Assembly (NCBI GenBank): GCA_029245065.1
Contig: JAQWQB010000105.1
Location: 1 to 64,000, forward strand
From: Flavobacteriales bacterium
GTDB lineage: Bacteria > Bacteroidota > Bacteroidia > Flavobacteriales_D > Sanyastnellaceae
Length of the DNA stretch: 64,000 nt
Direction of reading: 5' to 3'
Part shown: piece after piece, positions 33,760 through 43,308 of the stretch
How the letters are laid out: the number at the start of each line of letters is the position of its first letter
How positions within the stretch are numbered: position 1 is the stretch's first letter
Program-made: the position numbers and the translations under genes
The notes under the pieces: model-generated
The model's database searches: none
Told to the model about the DNA's origin: nothing
What the model saw: only the letters and a program-made list of their open reading frames with translations

Positions 33760-35071
33760 CAGTGGTCGGCTTTCCAGGAACCTGAACGTTCGGGTGTTCT
33801 TCCGGTTCTTCCAAAACAGTTAAGTCTCCGGTTGCTACGTTTCGCACAACTTCCTTCAATCCAAATCCATTTTGAATCAAAGAAATAGTCATGACCAACG
33901 ACGTGATGAAAATAACCTGCAATAGAATTCCGCGGTCAAAAGCATCCGATGCAAACGAATCATACGCACTGTAAATCTGGAAGAAAAGGAGAATCGTTAT
34001 TAGTCCTCTTGGTGCAATATAAAGTAACGGAAAAATATTCTTTCTGTCGAACACCAAGAGCAATAAGAATCGCACCAAATACAGTAAAACCGTGATAACC
34101 AGACTGAAAAATAATACTTCCCAACTCAGAAGGGATGCCAATGTGATGGTAATACCGAAAATAACGAAGAAGAAGGTCCGTATCACAAAGGCAGATTCCA
34201 ATGTAAGTAGGTGAAATTCGTTGTGAAGGCTCTTCAACCGGTCTAAATTTACGAACCTTCGAATCCCCTTGAACCAGAAAAGTTTCGGGTTATTGATCAT
34301 CAACCCGAACGCCAGGATAAGAATCAGTGGCGACAAGTGATACACCTTTTGGACAGCGTAAATGAGCAACAAAATGGCGATGGTCAAAAATAGTTTTACC
34401 TCGCTTGTCATTTTCTGAATTACCCAAACCAATCCGTAACAAACTACCACGGCAATAACCAACGTAAGTCCAATATTTGAGAACACATTCACTGCTACTT
34501 GTCCGGTGTTTGCTTCGCCAGCATTTCCAAGAAGCAAGTAGAAAAACATGATCCCTAGTATGTCTGAGAAGGTACTTTCGTACACCATAAACTCCTTCTG
34601 GTCATGCGCTAATCCGCCAACACTCGGAATAATAATGGCGCTGCTCATGATGCTCAAAGGAATGGCGTAAACCAACGCATTCAAGAAGTCAGGAATGATC
34701 ATGTAATTGAGGAAGGCTGCAATGGCCATGCTACTTCCCATAAGCGCAATAAGGGCTACAGTGAAGCTTTTCCAAATAATGGGCCATTTGCTTCTACTGA
34801 GTTCCAGGTCCAATGCGGCCTCAAGTACAATAAATATTAACCCTACGGTACCTAAAATCTCGAGTAACAAGCCTTCATAAGGAAGCGCCACGATGTCCAT
34901 GGATAACATCCCTTGCTTGATCCCAATTCCAAGTCCAATTAGAAGTAAGACACTCGGGATGTTCGTTTTTCTGGAAATTACTTGTGCGAAATACGACAGG
35001 ATAATTACCACCGAAGCACCAATCATGAGTCCGTATGCACTCGTTAAATCAATAGCAGCTGCTAACATCAC
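33752..35071 (-). CDS. Cation:proton antiporter (CPA family, NhaP/KefB-like membrane domain)
   Basis: 439 residues, about 12 membrane helices. The first helices (SAYGLMIGASVVIILSYFAQ, then IPSVLLLIGLGIGI) and the SDILGIMFFYLL helix near 165, with the ion-binding Asp, are typical of CPA-type Na+ or K+/H+ antiporters. There is no C-terminal RCK or TrkA-N nucleotide-binding domain, only a short acidic tail (EEPEEHPNVQVPG). It exchanges a cation for protons across the inner membrane; ion specificity is unclear. Its ATG overlaps the upstream gene's stop, and its end overlaps the HPt gene, making a tight three-gene unit. Confidence 0.88.
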   Translation of the reverse strand: MMLAAAIDLTSAYGLMIGASVVIILSYFAQVISRKTNIPSVLLLIGLGIGIKQGMLSMDIVALPYEGLLLEILGTVGLIFIVLEAALDLELSRSKWPIIWKSFTVALIALMGSSMAIAAFLNYMIIPDFLNALVYAIPLSIMSSAIIIPSVGGLAHDQKEFMVYESTFSDILGIMFFYLLLGNAGEANTGQVAVNVFSNIGLTLVIAVVVCYGLVWVIQKMTSEVKLFLTIAILLLIYAVQKVYHLSPLILILAFGLMINNPKLFWFKGIRRFVNLDRLKSLHNEFHLLTLESAFVIRTFFFVIFGITITLASLLSWEVLFFSLVITVLLYLVRFLLLLVFDRKNIFPLLYIAPRGLITILLFFQIYSAYDSFASDAFDRGILLQVIFITSLVMTISLIQNGFGLKEVVRNVATGDLTVLEEPEEHPNVQVPGKPTTDD

Positions 35072-35835
35072 TCTTCGTCGGTTTGAGGTTCAGGCAATAA
35101 AATAGTTTCAATTTGAGCATAGAGCTTTTCTGCCGCGGCAATAAACTCTTCTCGGGCAAATTTAGTTGGATTGTAAGTATCACTGCGAAGGGGTGATTTT
35201 ACAAGGCCGCCTTTTACTTCAACACCACTCGGATCAAAAAGGGAGTAATGCAAGCGAACGAAAAGTTCGGCACCTTCTGGGTTCACTCTGATCGGGTCAC
35301 CTAGGTTAACGATGTCTAGTTCCGTGACCACTAAAATGAAATTGGTTTGCGTTTCCGTTGCTAAGCTTGAAACCACTGTGGTGTCAACAATGGCCGCCAT
35401 GTACCGTGAAACGCTGTCGCGCTTAATGCGCAATTCGCCCTCTCCAATGTATGCTCCGGTTTGTCCAACTTCTTGTGTAACTGCATTCTTTTGCTGGTAG
35501 CCGAGGCCGCCGTAAAAATCGTTTAGCGCTTCTGGCCATTCATCTTCCCAACCGTAGACCATACTTTCAGCCAATTGGGGTTTTGAAACGCGCATGGCAT
35601 GACAAAAACCTTCAGCGAGTGCGGCTTGTACTGCTTTGGAGTCCATTTCATTCTGCACACACATATCTCTGTGGATGTCTGAAATAAGCATGCGTGGAGT
35701 AAACGGCACCACAGCTATGCTGGCTGACTTGGTAGAATAGAACTTTCTTCCGAATACAGCTGTGTTGTCTTGGGCTTGAGCCGAAGCTGCACATAGCAAT
35801 AGCAGAACACACGTGTGTATAAATGTTAACTTCAT
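35068..35835 (-). CDS. Secreted/periplasmic protein of unknown function
   Basis: 255 residues with signal peptide MKLTFIHTCVLLLLCAASAQA. The mature part begins with SIAVVPFTPRMLISDIHRDMC, which recalls the strand-loop seen in lipoproteins that form surface or curli-like assemblies (GNA1162/CsgG-like). The similarity is too short to name a family. Two Cys residues (in DMC and GFCHAM) could form a disulfide. It ends in an acidic tail (PEPQTDEE). It is the first gene of a unit with the antiporter (4-base overlap) and HPt proteins, so it may sense or support ion homeostasis; no function can be assigned. Confidence 0.75.
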   Translation of the reverse strand: MKLTFIHTCVLLLLCAASAQAQDNTAVFGRKFYSTKSASIAVVPFTPRMLISDIHRDMCVQNEMDSKAVQAALAEGFCHAMRVSKPQLAESMVYGWEDEWPEALNDFYGGLGYQQKNAVTQEVGQTGAYIGEGELRIKRDSVSRYMAAIVDTTVVSSLATETQTNFILVVTELDIVNLGDPIRVNPEGAELFVRLHYSLFDPSGVEVKGGLVKSPLRSDTYNPTKFAREEFIAAAEKLYAQIETILLPEPQTDEE

Positions 35836-35909
35836 CTTAGTGCAAGATACCAGTGTTGCTTCCTTCTTGCGGGGAGTCGAAGGAAGATTTATTAAGAAGG
35901 CAGTGTGGC

Positions 35910-37241
35910 TTACAGCTTTCCAGTGACGAGACGAACGATGTCGTTACCAAACGCTAAAATCATCAGTGCAATCAAGATGATAACACCCACCATTTGAGCA
36001 CGTTCAAGTACTTTTTGTGGTGCCGGACGTCCAGCAACCATTTCGTATAATAAGAATACCACGTGACCTCCATCCAATGCAGGAATAGGCAAGATATTCA
36101 TGAACGCAAGAATCAGCGATAAGAAGGCTGTTGTTCTCCAGAACACCAACCAATCCCATTCCGCATCGAAAATGCTTCCAATGGTCAAGAAACTCCCAAC
36201 CTGTTGCGCACCTGACTTTGAAAACAAGAAACGCATTCCAAGGATATATCCGTGGAGTACTTCTTTGGCTTCTGTGAATCCTGCTGGAATGGCTTCGCCA
36301 AACGTGTATGAGCGGTGTTGGTAGTTGAAGTCTTCTGAGTTGCTTGGTAAAATAGGCGCAAACCCAATTCTACCATTGGCGTCATTCGTCAAAGAAATAG
36401 ATTGAAGTTCTCCTGCTCTGTAGAATCCAATCTCAACTTCCGCCTCTTTATTGCGGGTGATCTCTTTAGCAGCGTCACCAAAGAAAATCGCCTTCTTTCC
36501 ATTGACAGAAACAATGCTGTCCCCTTTCAAGAAACCAGCTTTTTCAGCTAAATCACCTGGGAAAACGGAATCAAGAACACACGGAAAACGCATGCCAAAT
36601 GGCTCTCGTACATTGCTGTCAATAAGCACTTGTCCGAAATCTACAGGCAACTTCACGGTAGCTTTTGAGCCATCGCGAATAACACCTATTTCGTTTACTT
36701 TCTCAGTGAAGATGAAACGCTTTACGCTGTTGTATTCGGCAATTTCTTGTCCATTCAAACTGTAAATTTGGTCCCCTTCTTCAAATCCGAAGTGCTCAAT
36801 ACGATCGTCGATATGCAATCCATAAGCTACATCGTCGTTGTTGATGTAATCTTCGCCCCAAACGAACATGATCATGATGTAAATGAAGAAACCAAGAATG
36901 AGGTTTACTGTCACACCACCGATCATAATGATCAAACGCTGCCACGCTGGCTTCGCTCTAAATTCATCTGGCTTTGCCGGCTCTTTAAGCGCTTCGGTGT
37001 CCATAGATTCGTCCACCATTCCGGCGATCTTCACATAACCACCAAGAGGAAGCCATCCGATACCGTACTCGGTTTCGCCAATTTTCTTCTTGAAAAGAGA
37101 AAAGCCTGGGTTGAAAAAGAGGTAAAATTTCTCAACGCGTGTCTTGAACCATTTCGCTGGAAGAAAGTGACCGAGTTCGTGAAGAACAACGAGTATAGAT
37201 AAACTCAGAATGAGCTGGGCTGCCTTGATTAGTGCAATCAT
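35910..37241 (-). CDS. rseP: Site-2 intramembrane metalloprotease RseP
   Basis: 443 residues. The zinc site HELGH (residues 21-25) is in the first membrane helix, and the third ligand is in NILPIPALDGGHV near 385. Central PDZ-like domains contain FEEGDQIYSLNGQEI and FPGDLAEKAGFLKGDSIVSV. Four membrane segments are seen. RseP cuts anti-sigma factors and leftover signal peptides inside the inner membrane during envelope stress. Length is normal. Its ATG faces the PBP1A gene across a 219-base divergent region. It ends 74 bases before the start of the secreted-protein gene and lies upstream of it on the same strand. Confidence 0.95.
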   Translation of the reverse strand: MIALIKAAQLILSLSILVVLHELGHFLPAKWFKTRVEKFYLFFNPGFSLFKKKIGETEYGIGWLPLGGYVKIAGMVDESMDTEALKEPAKPDEFRAKPAWQRLIIMIGGVTVNLILGFFIYIMIMFVWGEDYINNDDVAYGLHIDDRIEHFGFEEGDQIYSLNGQEIAEYNSVKRFIFTEKVNEIGVIRDGSKATVKLPVDFGQVLIDSNVREPFGMRFPCVLDSVFPGDLAEKAGFLKGDSIVSVNGKKAIFFGDAAKEITRNKEAEVEIGFYRAGELQSISLTNDANGRIGFAPILPSNSEDFNYQHRSYTFGEAIPAGFTEAKEVLHGYILGMRFLFSKSGAQQVGSFLTIGSIFDAEWDWLVFWRTTAFLSLILAFMNILPIPALDGGHVVFLLYEMVAGRPAPQKVLERAQMVGVIILIALMILAFGNDIVRLVTGKL

Positions 37242-37425
37242 AAATGAAGCATATTCAACGCCCTTCGCGAAGCGCGCTGATTAATTTGAATTTTCGAAGT
37301 TGCAAACATACGGTTTTCGTTACAGTAGTTAATGTGACAATACCCATCATAACACGTCAAATTTTAGAAAAGTTGTGACGTTTGAAAGAAGTACCCCCAT
37401 TTTTCGGTAGAAGAATGAAGAAATT

Positions 37426-37433
37426 TACCTTTG
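37426..37433 (+). promoter_or_regulatory. -7 promoter box of the PBP1A gene (TACCTTTG)
   Basis: Exact TAnnTTTG match, 27 bases before ATG 37461. It covers the TTG codon of a longer frame, which argues against that start. The 37242-37425 divergent region shows no gene. Confidence 0.6.
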
Positions 37434-37460
37434 CATCAACGCCTCAATGGCATTTTGATT

Positions 37461-39929
37461 ATGGCTCAAAAGAAAAAAACAACTGCGAAAAGCAAGTTTA
37501 ACCCGAAGAAGTACCTCGTATTATTCTGGTTGGCTGTGCTTGCACCCTTCGCAGGAATAGCGGTTTTACTGGCAATTGCCTCGTCTTCAGATCTCCCTGA
37601 TACAGAGACTTTGGCAAACCCAAAAACCAATTTAGCGACCGAAGTATACACGTCTGATGACCAAGTAATTGGTCGGTATTACAAGGAAAACCGTTCAGAC
37701 ATCGGCTTTGAAAACCTCCCTGATCATCTCGTGAATGCACTGGTTGCTACGGAAGATGTGCGTTTTTGGGACCATTCAGGGGTTGATTTCTATGGTTTGG
37801 CGAGGGCCATTGCGTACATGGGGAAGAAAGGAGGGGGAAGTACCATTTCTCAGCAGTTGGCCAAACTTATTTTCACCAAAGAATACGAACAGGTTAGCTA
37901 CATAGAACGTGCATTGCTCGATAAGCCAAAGGAATGGATTATCGCTACAAGGCTAGAAAAGCAATACACCAAACAAGAAATCATGGCCTTGTACCTCAAC
38001 AGGTATGATTTTTTGAATCAAGCAGTAGGCATCAAGAGTGCTGCCAATATCTACTTCAACAAAACGGTTGAAGAACTCACAGTTGAAGAATCAGCAATGC
38101 TGGTTGGTATGCTGAAGAACTCTTCTTATTTCAATCCGCTTAGAAGACCTGAAGAGGTGCTAAAGCGAAGAGAAGTGGTGCTTTCGCAAATGGTGAAGTA
38201 TGAATTTATTGCCCAAGATCTCTATGACTCGTTGCGCACCATGCCGCTGAATTTGAATTACCAGCGCGTAAGCCACGATGAAGGCTCAGCTCCTTATTTC
38301 AGGGAAATACTTCGTAGCAAAGTGAAAGAGATTCTTTCAGCCAAAGACGCGGACGGAAATTACATTTACGCGAAGGCTGATGGTGCGAAGTATGACCTCT
38401 ACAGCGATGGATTGAAGATTTACACCACCCTTGATTCGCGTTTGCAAGAGTATGCAGAAGAGGCGGTGCACACGCACTTGGGTTCTGAACTTCAGAAAGA
38501 CTTTTGGAAAGACCTGAAAAAGAGAAGAGAGGCGAATGCTCCTTTCTACAATGGCATTAAAACGAAAGATAAGGACCGCATCATGCGCATTGCCGTGAAG
38601 CAGTCTGAACGGTACAAGAAATTAACCGGGGACCTTTGCCCAGATTGTCACCGACCTGCTTTTTACATTGTGAAGAAAGACAAGGAAGGAAAACCTCATT
38701 TCTACTGTGATGCCGAGAAAGGTGGTTGCGGACATGAGTGGCCAAGATTGTCGGATGAAGAAATCGAAAAGAACTTCGAGACGCCATTTAAAACGAAGAT
38801 TTTCACACACGACGGCCCTGTGGATTCGGTGATGACCCCGATGGATTCTATCCGCTACCACAAAAGTATTCTCCACGCAGGATTGATGACCGTAGAACCT
38901 TCTACCGGACATATCAAAGCGTGGGTTGGAGGCATCGACTACAAGTTCTTCCAGTATGATAATGTGGGGCAGTCTAGAAGACAAGTTGGATCTACCTTTA
39001 AGCCATTTGTTTACGCCACAGCGGTAAGAATGGGGATGCACCCATGCACAGAATTACCAAACCAAAAAGTGGTGATTGAAATGCCAGATGGCCAACCCGA
39101 TTGGTCTCCAGATAACTCAGACTTCAAGTATGGCGAAATGGTGACGCTGGAATATGCATTGGCCAATTCCATGAATACCATTACCGCGAAAATGATGCAA
39201 CGATTCAGTCCTGATTTGATTGCTCAAACGGCCAACGACATGGGGATTCAATCTGACATTCCTCGGGTTCCTTCCATTGCGCTGGGGGTAGCTGAACTTT
39301 CGTTGTTTGAAATTACAGCCGCCAACGCCACCTTCGCCAACAAAGGAGTTTACATTGAGCCATCTTTCATTGTTCGAATTGAAGACAAAAATGGCAACGT
39401 AGTATACGAACCAGAAATGAACATTCGCCAAGGGCTGGATGAGGTAACCGCCTACAAAACCCTCACCATGATGAAAGGAGTGGTTGATGGCGCCTACAAT
39501 GCCGAAAAAGGGAAGACAAGTGGAACAGGAGTTCGTCTTAGAATGGACCTCAAAAGCAGGGACTACGATGGAATTAAGGCACCGATGGCAGGTAAAACCG
39601 GGACAACTCAGAACAACACGGATGGCTGGTTCATGGGGTTAACACCAGAATTGGTGACAGGCGTTTGGGTGGGCGCCCAAGACCCTGCAGTTCGTTTTTC
39701 AACCACGTCCAAAGGACAGGGTGCCAACACAGCACTTCCTATTTATGGATATTACATGAAGAAGGCTTATGCAGACAAGAAAATCGGATTGACGCAGGCG
39801 AAATTCATCCCTCCTGAAGGAATCGATGAAGAAAGCCTTGATTGTAGAAATTACATGGATGAGTCGAAATCAATTAACTTTGACGCAGACGCTGAAGAAA
39901 CCCTCGAGGACGAGGAACTTTTCGAATAA
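37461..39929 (+). CDS. mrcA: Penicillin-binding protein 1A (bifunctional) with a four-cysteine zinc-ribbon-like insert
   Basis: 822 residues from ATG 37461. A basic cytoplasmic start and one membrane helix (YLVLFWLAVLAPFAGIAVLL) lead to the GT51 glycosyltransferase (ATEDVRFWDHSGVDFYGLAR, GGSTISQQLAK). The transpeptidase has SxxK in VGSTFKPFVYA, SxN in NSMNT and KTG in GKTGTTQNNTDGW. It polymerises and crosslinks peptidoglycan on the periplasmic face. Between the two domains lies CPDC (393-396) .. C416 and C423 (FYCDAEKGGCGHEW), shaped like a zinc ribbon. I do not know this in standard PBP1A. Ends in an acidic tail. The CoA-transferase genes follow 9 bases later. Confidence 0.95.
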   Translation: MAQKKKTTAKSKFNPKKYLVLFWLAVLAPFAGIAVLLAIASSSDLPDTETLANPKTNLATEVYTSDDQVIGRYYKENRSDIGFENLPDHLVNALVATEDVRFWDHSGVDFYGLARAIAYMGKKGGGSTISQQLAKLIFTKEYEQVSYIERALLDKPKEWIIATRLEKQYTKQEIMALYLNRYDFLNQAVGIKSAANIYFNKTVEELTVEESAMLVGMLKNSSYFNPLRRPEEVLKRREVVLSQMVKYEFIAQDLYDSLRTMPLNLNYQRVSHDEGSAPYFREILRSKVKEILSAKDADGNYIYAKADGAKYDLYSDGLKIYTTLDSRLQEYAEEAVHTHLGSELQKDFWKDLKKRREANAPFYNGIKTKDKDRIMRIAVKQSERYKKLTGDLCPDCHRPAFYIVKKDKEGKPHFYCDAEKGGCGHEWPRLSDEEIEKNFETPFKTKIFTHDGPVDSVMTPMDSIRYHKSILHAGLMTVEPSTGHIKAWVGGIDYKFFQYDNVGQSRRQVGSTFKPFVYATAVRMGMHPCTELPNQKVVIEMPDGQPDWSPDNSDFKYGEMVTLEYALANSMNTITAKMMQRFSPDLIAQTANDMGIQSDIPRVPSIALGVAELSLFEITAANATFANKGVYIEPSFIVRIEDKNGNVVYEPEMNIRQGLDEVTAYKTLTMMKGVVDGAYNAEKGKTSGTGVRLRMDLKSRDYDGIKAPMAGKTGTTQNNTDGWFMGLTPELVTGVWVGAQDPAVRFSTTSKGQGANTALPIYGYYMKKAYADKKIGLTQAKFIPPEGIDEESLDCRNYMDESKSINFDADAEETLEDEELFE

Positions 39930-39938
39930 GAACGCATT

Positions 39939-40643
39939 ATGGCAATAAGCAAAGTAGTAGCAAACGCACAAGAGGCTTGCGCAGGCATTGAGAGTGGAAT
40001 GACGCTCATGCTTGGCGGTTTTGGTTTGTGCGGTATCCCAGAAAACAGCATCAAACAGCTGGTGAATTTGGGAGTAACCAATCTCACATGCATTTCCAAC
40101 AATGCAGGAGTAGATGATTTCGGATTGGGGCTATTGCTTCAGGGGCGTCAAATCAAAAAGATGATCTCTAGCTATGTGGGTGAGAATGACGAATTCGAAC
40201 GTCAAATGCTGAGCGGCGAATTGGAAGTTGACTTGATCCCTCAAGGTTCGTTGGCTGAGCGTTGCAGAGCTGGTGGTGCAGGAATCCCCGCTTTTTTCAC
40301 ACCGGCGGGCTATGGAACAGAAGTGGGCGAAGGAAAAGAAACCAGGGACTTCAACGGTAAGCCGCACATTTTAGAAACGGCACTTACCGCTGACTATGCC
40401 ATTGTGAAAGCCTGGAAAGGAGATACCGCTGGGAACTTGATTTTCAAAGCTACTGCTCGAAATTTCAACCCGATGATGGCCATGGCCGGTACCATTACCG
40501 TTGCCGAAGTAGAAGAACTAGTGCCTCTTGGAGAACTGAATCCAAACGAAATTCACACGCCGGGAATCTTTGTACAGCGTATTTTCCAGGGAACAGGGTA
40601 CGAGAAACGAATTGAACAACGAACCGTTCGCACACGCGGATAA
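39939..40643 (+). CDS. scoA: 3-oxoacid CoA-transferase subunit A
   Basis: 234 residues. Together with the next gene it forms succinyl-CoA:3-ketoacid CoA-transferase, which moves CoA from succinyl-CoA to acetoacetate in ketone-body and fatty-acid breakdown. The subunit A signature is [17 protein letters not shown] near 21-37, and [15 protein letters not shown] near 120 is also typical. No signal peptide. It lies 9 bases after the PBP1A stop and 11 bases before scoB, so all three could share one mRNA, although the roles differ. Confidence 0.94.
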   Translation: MAISKVVANAQEACAGIESGMTLMLGGFGLCGIPENSIKQLVNLGVTNLTCISNNAGVDDFGLGLLLQGRQIKKMISSYVGENDEFERQMLSGELEVDLIPQGSLAERCRAGGAGIPAFFTPAGYGTEVGEGKETRDFNGKPHILETALTADYAIVKAWKGDTAGNLIFKATARNFNPMMAMAGTITVAEVEELVPLGELNPNEIHTPGIFVQRIFQGTGYEKRIEQRTVRTRG

Positions 40644-40654
40644 AATTGGAAGCC

Positions 40655-41311
40655 ATGTTAGATAAGAACGGAATCGCAAAACGTATTGCACAGGAACTAC
40701 AAGATGGGTTTTATGTGAACTTAGGAATTGGTATTCCTACACTCGTTGCCAATTACATTCCTGAAGGAATTGATGTTGAATTTCAATCGGAAAACGGAAT
40801 TCTCGGAATGGGCCCTTTCCCATTTGAAGGGGACGAAGATCCTGATCTCATCAATGCCGGAAAACAAACCATCACAGCCATGCCAGGTGCAGTGTACTTT
40901 GATTCAGCAACCAGCTTCGCCATGATTAGAGGACAACACGTCCAATTGACGGTGTTGGGTGCCATGGAAGTAGCACAAAATGGCGACATCGCTAACTGGA
41001 AAATCCCAGGAAGAATGGTGAAAGGAATGGGGGGAGCTATGGACTTGGTTGCTTCTGCAGAGAACATCATTGTAGCCATGATGCACACCAACAAAAGAGG
41101 TGAGTCAAAACTGCTTCCTGCTTGCTCATTACCATTGACTGGCGTAGGCTGCGTGACAAAAGTTGTGACCAACATGGCCACGCTTGAAATCAAAGACAAC
41201 GCCTTTCACTTGTTGGAACGTGCTCCGGGTGTAACTGTTGAAGAAATTCAAGCAGCTACCGCTGGAAAGCTCGTGCTTCCAGCAGGTGAAGTGCCAGAAA
41301 TGAGTCTTTAA
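40655..41311 (+). CDS. scoB: 3-oxoacid CoA-transferase subunit B
   Basis: 218 residues from ATG 40655 (MLDKNGIAKRIAQEL); a TTG three codons upstream is less likely. The catalytic Glu lies in FQSENGILGMGPFP near 48-60, which forms the glutamyl-CoA intermediate in this family. GIGIPTLVANYIPEG near 25 and GGAMDLVASAENIIVAM near 127 are also diagnostic. It pairs with scoA. Its stop overlaps by 4 bases the stop of folB on the other strand. Confidence 0.94.
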   Translation: MLDKNGIAKRIAQELQDGFYVNLGIGIPTLVANYIPEGIDVEFQSENGILGMGPFPFEGDEDPDLINAGKQTITAMPGAVYFDSATSFAMIRGQHVQLTVLGAMEVAQNGDIANWKIPGRMVKGMGGAMDLVASAENIIVAMMHTNKRGESKLLPACSLPLTGVGCVTKVVTNMATLEIKDNAFHLLERAPGVTVEEIQAATAGKLVLPAGEVPEMSL

Positions 41312-41658
41312 AGGACAATTTCAACCGCCACAGACGCCACATCTCCACCAATAGGAGGAGCAGGCTTCACCACTTCTATTTTTACTTGTTCTATTTGAGG
41401 AAGCTCTTTCTTCAACGCTGTTCCGATACGATGAGCAACGTGCTCAATCAACTTAGAGCGTTGCTTTGTTTCGCGGAAAACAATGTCGTGAACCGCCACG
41501 TAGTCAACGGTGTCTTTCAAGTCGTCAGAGACCATGGATGGACCTAAATCCGTTGTCAGTTCGATGTTAACAATGAACTCTTGTCCAATTAACATTTCCT
41601 CTTCCATGCAGCCGTGGTTGCTTTGAACCCGAATGCCTGTTACCCGAATAATACCCAT
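41308..41658 (-). CDS. folB: Dihydroneopterin aldolase
   Basis: 116 residues from ATG 41658 (MGIIRVTGIRVQSNHGCMEEE). It is the tetrahydrofolate-pathway enzyme that cleaves dihydroneopterin to hydroxymethyl-dihydropterin and glycolaldehyde. The N-terminal strand and SNHGCMEEE turn hold the substrate-binding Glu. VDYVAVHDIVFRETKQRSKLIEHVAHRI near 51-78 is the core, and KPAPPIGGDVASVAVEI near the end has the catalytic-site Pro-Pro region, although a Lys (here in VEVVKPAPP) is the expected general base. It begins 1 base after the gltX stop, so it is co-transcribed. Confidence 0.92.
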   Translation of the reverse strand: MGIIRVTGIRVQSNHGCMEEEMLIGQEFIVNIELTTDLGPSMVSDDLKDTVDYVAVHDIVFRETKQRSKLIEHVAHRIGTALKKELPQIEQVKIEVVKPAPPIGGDVASVAVEIVL

Positions 41659-41659
41659 C

Positions 41660-43183
41660 TTACTGTGCTGCAAGTGCTGTTAGTCCCTCGTTCATTCGTG
41701 CCAAGGTTTCTTCTTTCCCTAGGAAGGCTGCAATAGCGAACATGCTTGGTCCACCTGCAGCTCCTGTTGCCAGAAGTCTGAACCCTGGAAGTGCCGCACC
41801 AAAACCGAGTTCTTTGCGTTCTAGAAATGCTTTGAATGCTACCTCTACTCTTTCCTCCGTGAATGGTTCGCAGGCCTCCAATTCCGTCATGAGTTCCTTC
41901 ATGATGGTCGGCGTGTTTTCTTTCCACTTTTTCTTGACTGTTTTCGCGTCGTATTCGGTAGGACGTCCAAAAAAGTAATTCGCTGCAAGAAGATCTTGAA
42001 TGAAAACAGAACGTTCCGCCATCATGCCGCACAGCGAAACAAGTTTTTCGTCTGAGAGGTCAATCCCTTTTTCAGTAGCCAACGGCTTTACTAATTCAGC
42101 CAATTCAGATGAACTGTACTGACGCAAGTAATTTTCGTTGAACCACTTTGCTTTGTCCGGGTTAAAGCGTGCACCAGATTTTACCACCCGGTCCAGTGAG
42201 AATGCAGACACCGCTTCATCGAGTGAGAAGAGTTCTTGCTCTGTACCAGGGTTCCATCCTAACATGAGCAGCATGTTGATGAATGCCTCTGGGAAATACC
42301 CGCTTTCCTTGTAGCCTGAAGATACATTTCCGCTAGCTGGGTCTTTCCATTCTAGCGGGAAGATTGGGAAACCGCCTTTGTCGCCATCTCGCTTGCTTAA
42401 TTTCCCATTCCCAGTAGGCTTGAGAATAAGCGGAAGGTGGGCGAATTGTGGTGCTTCCCATCCAAGTGCTCTGTAAAGCAAAACATGCAATGGAGCAGAT
42501 GGTAACCACTCTTCACCGCGAATAACATGGCTGATTTCCATCAAATGGTCATCCACAATGTTGGCGAGGTGGTACGTTGGCATTCCATCTTGTTTCAGCA
42601 GTACTTTGTCGTCAAGCACCGCTGTTTGAATGCTCACAGATCCACGGATGAGGTCGTTGAACACAACTGCTTCGTCATCTGGCATCTTGAAACGAATGGT
42701 CCAAGGGTGCCCTGCATCAAGCAATTCCTGTGTTTCTTCCTTTGAAAGAGTCAATGAGTTCTTTAGTGACATACGCGTTGAAGCGTCGTACTGCCACGTT
42801 TTCTTTTCTGCTTCCGCCGCTGCGCGAAGGGCTTGAACGGCCTCTTCACTGTCGAATGTGTAATATGCATTCCCAGATTCAATCAGTTGATACGCATATT
42901 GAGCATACATGTCCTTACGTTCAGATTGTCTGTAAGGGCCTTTATCTCCGCCATAACCTTGGCCTTCCTGGGGCTCAATTCCACACCATTTCAGTGCTTG
43001 CTGAATGTATTCTTCAGCTCCTGGAACGTACCTTTTTTGGTCTGTGTCTTCTACACGAAGAATGAATGTTCCACCTTGGTTTTTGGCGAAAAGGTAATTG
43101 TACAATGCTGTACGAACTCCACCCATGTGCAATGGGCCTGTAGGACTTGGGGCGAATCTAACGCGCACCTTTGAATCTGTCAT
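41660..43183 (-). CDS. gltX: Glutamyl-tRNA synthetase
   Basis: 507 residues from ATG 43183 (MTDSKVRVRFAPSPTGPLHM); the frame extends 18 codons upstream over the promoter. Class I synthetase: the HIGH motif appears as HMGG in GPLHMGGVRTALYNY, and KMSKS as KLSKR in GNGKLSKRDGDKGG near 253. The discriminating IRGEEWLPSAPLHVLLY lies between. The C-terminal anticodon-binding domain is complete. It charges tRNA-Glu, and possibly tRNA-Gln if the organism uses the indirect route. A TATCTTTG box lies 19 bases upstream; folB follows directly. Confidence 0.96.
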   Translation of the reverse strand: MTDSKVRVRFAPSPTGPLHMGGVRTALYNYLFAKNQGGTFILRVEDTDQKRYVPGAEEYIQQALKWCGIEPQEGQGYGGDKGPYRQSERKDMYAQYAYQLIESGNAYYTFDSEEAVQALRAAAEAEKKTWQYDASTRMSLKNSLTLSKEETQELLDAGHPWTIRFKMPDDEAVVFNDLIRGSVSIQTAVLDDKVLLKQDGMPTYHLANIVDDHLMEISHVIRGEEWLPSAPLHVLLYRALGWEAPQFAHLPLILKPTGNGKLSKRDGDKGGFPIFPLEWKDPASGNVSSGYKESGYFPEAFINMLLMLGWNPGTEQELFSLDEAVSAFSLDRVVKSGARFNPDKAKWFNENYLRQYSSSELAELVKPLATEKGIDLSDEKLVSLCGMMAERSVFIQDLLAANYFFGRPTEYDAKTVKKKWKENTPTIMKELMTELEACEPFTEERVEVAFKAFLERKELGFGAALPGFRLLATGAAGGPSMFAIAAFLGKEETLARMNEGLTALAAQ

Positions 43184-43202
43184 AATGCTTTCTAAAGGAC
43201 GG

Positions 43203-43210
43203 CAAAGATA
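43203..43210 (-). promoter_or_regulatory. -7 promoter box of gltX (TATCTTTG)
   Basis: Minus-strand TAnnTTTG match, 19 bases before ATG 43183. A TTTG at 43238-43235 could be the -33 element at the long spacing of 24. Confidence 0.6.
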
Positions 43211-43308
43211 GCCAATTCTGAAGGGATAGAAGACCAAATACGAAAGGGCATTATTGCACGAAAGTACGAAAACGTGAAACCAGGCGGGGAGCGAGATCGA
43301 AGTAGTAA

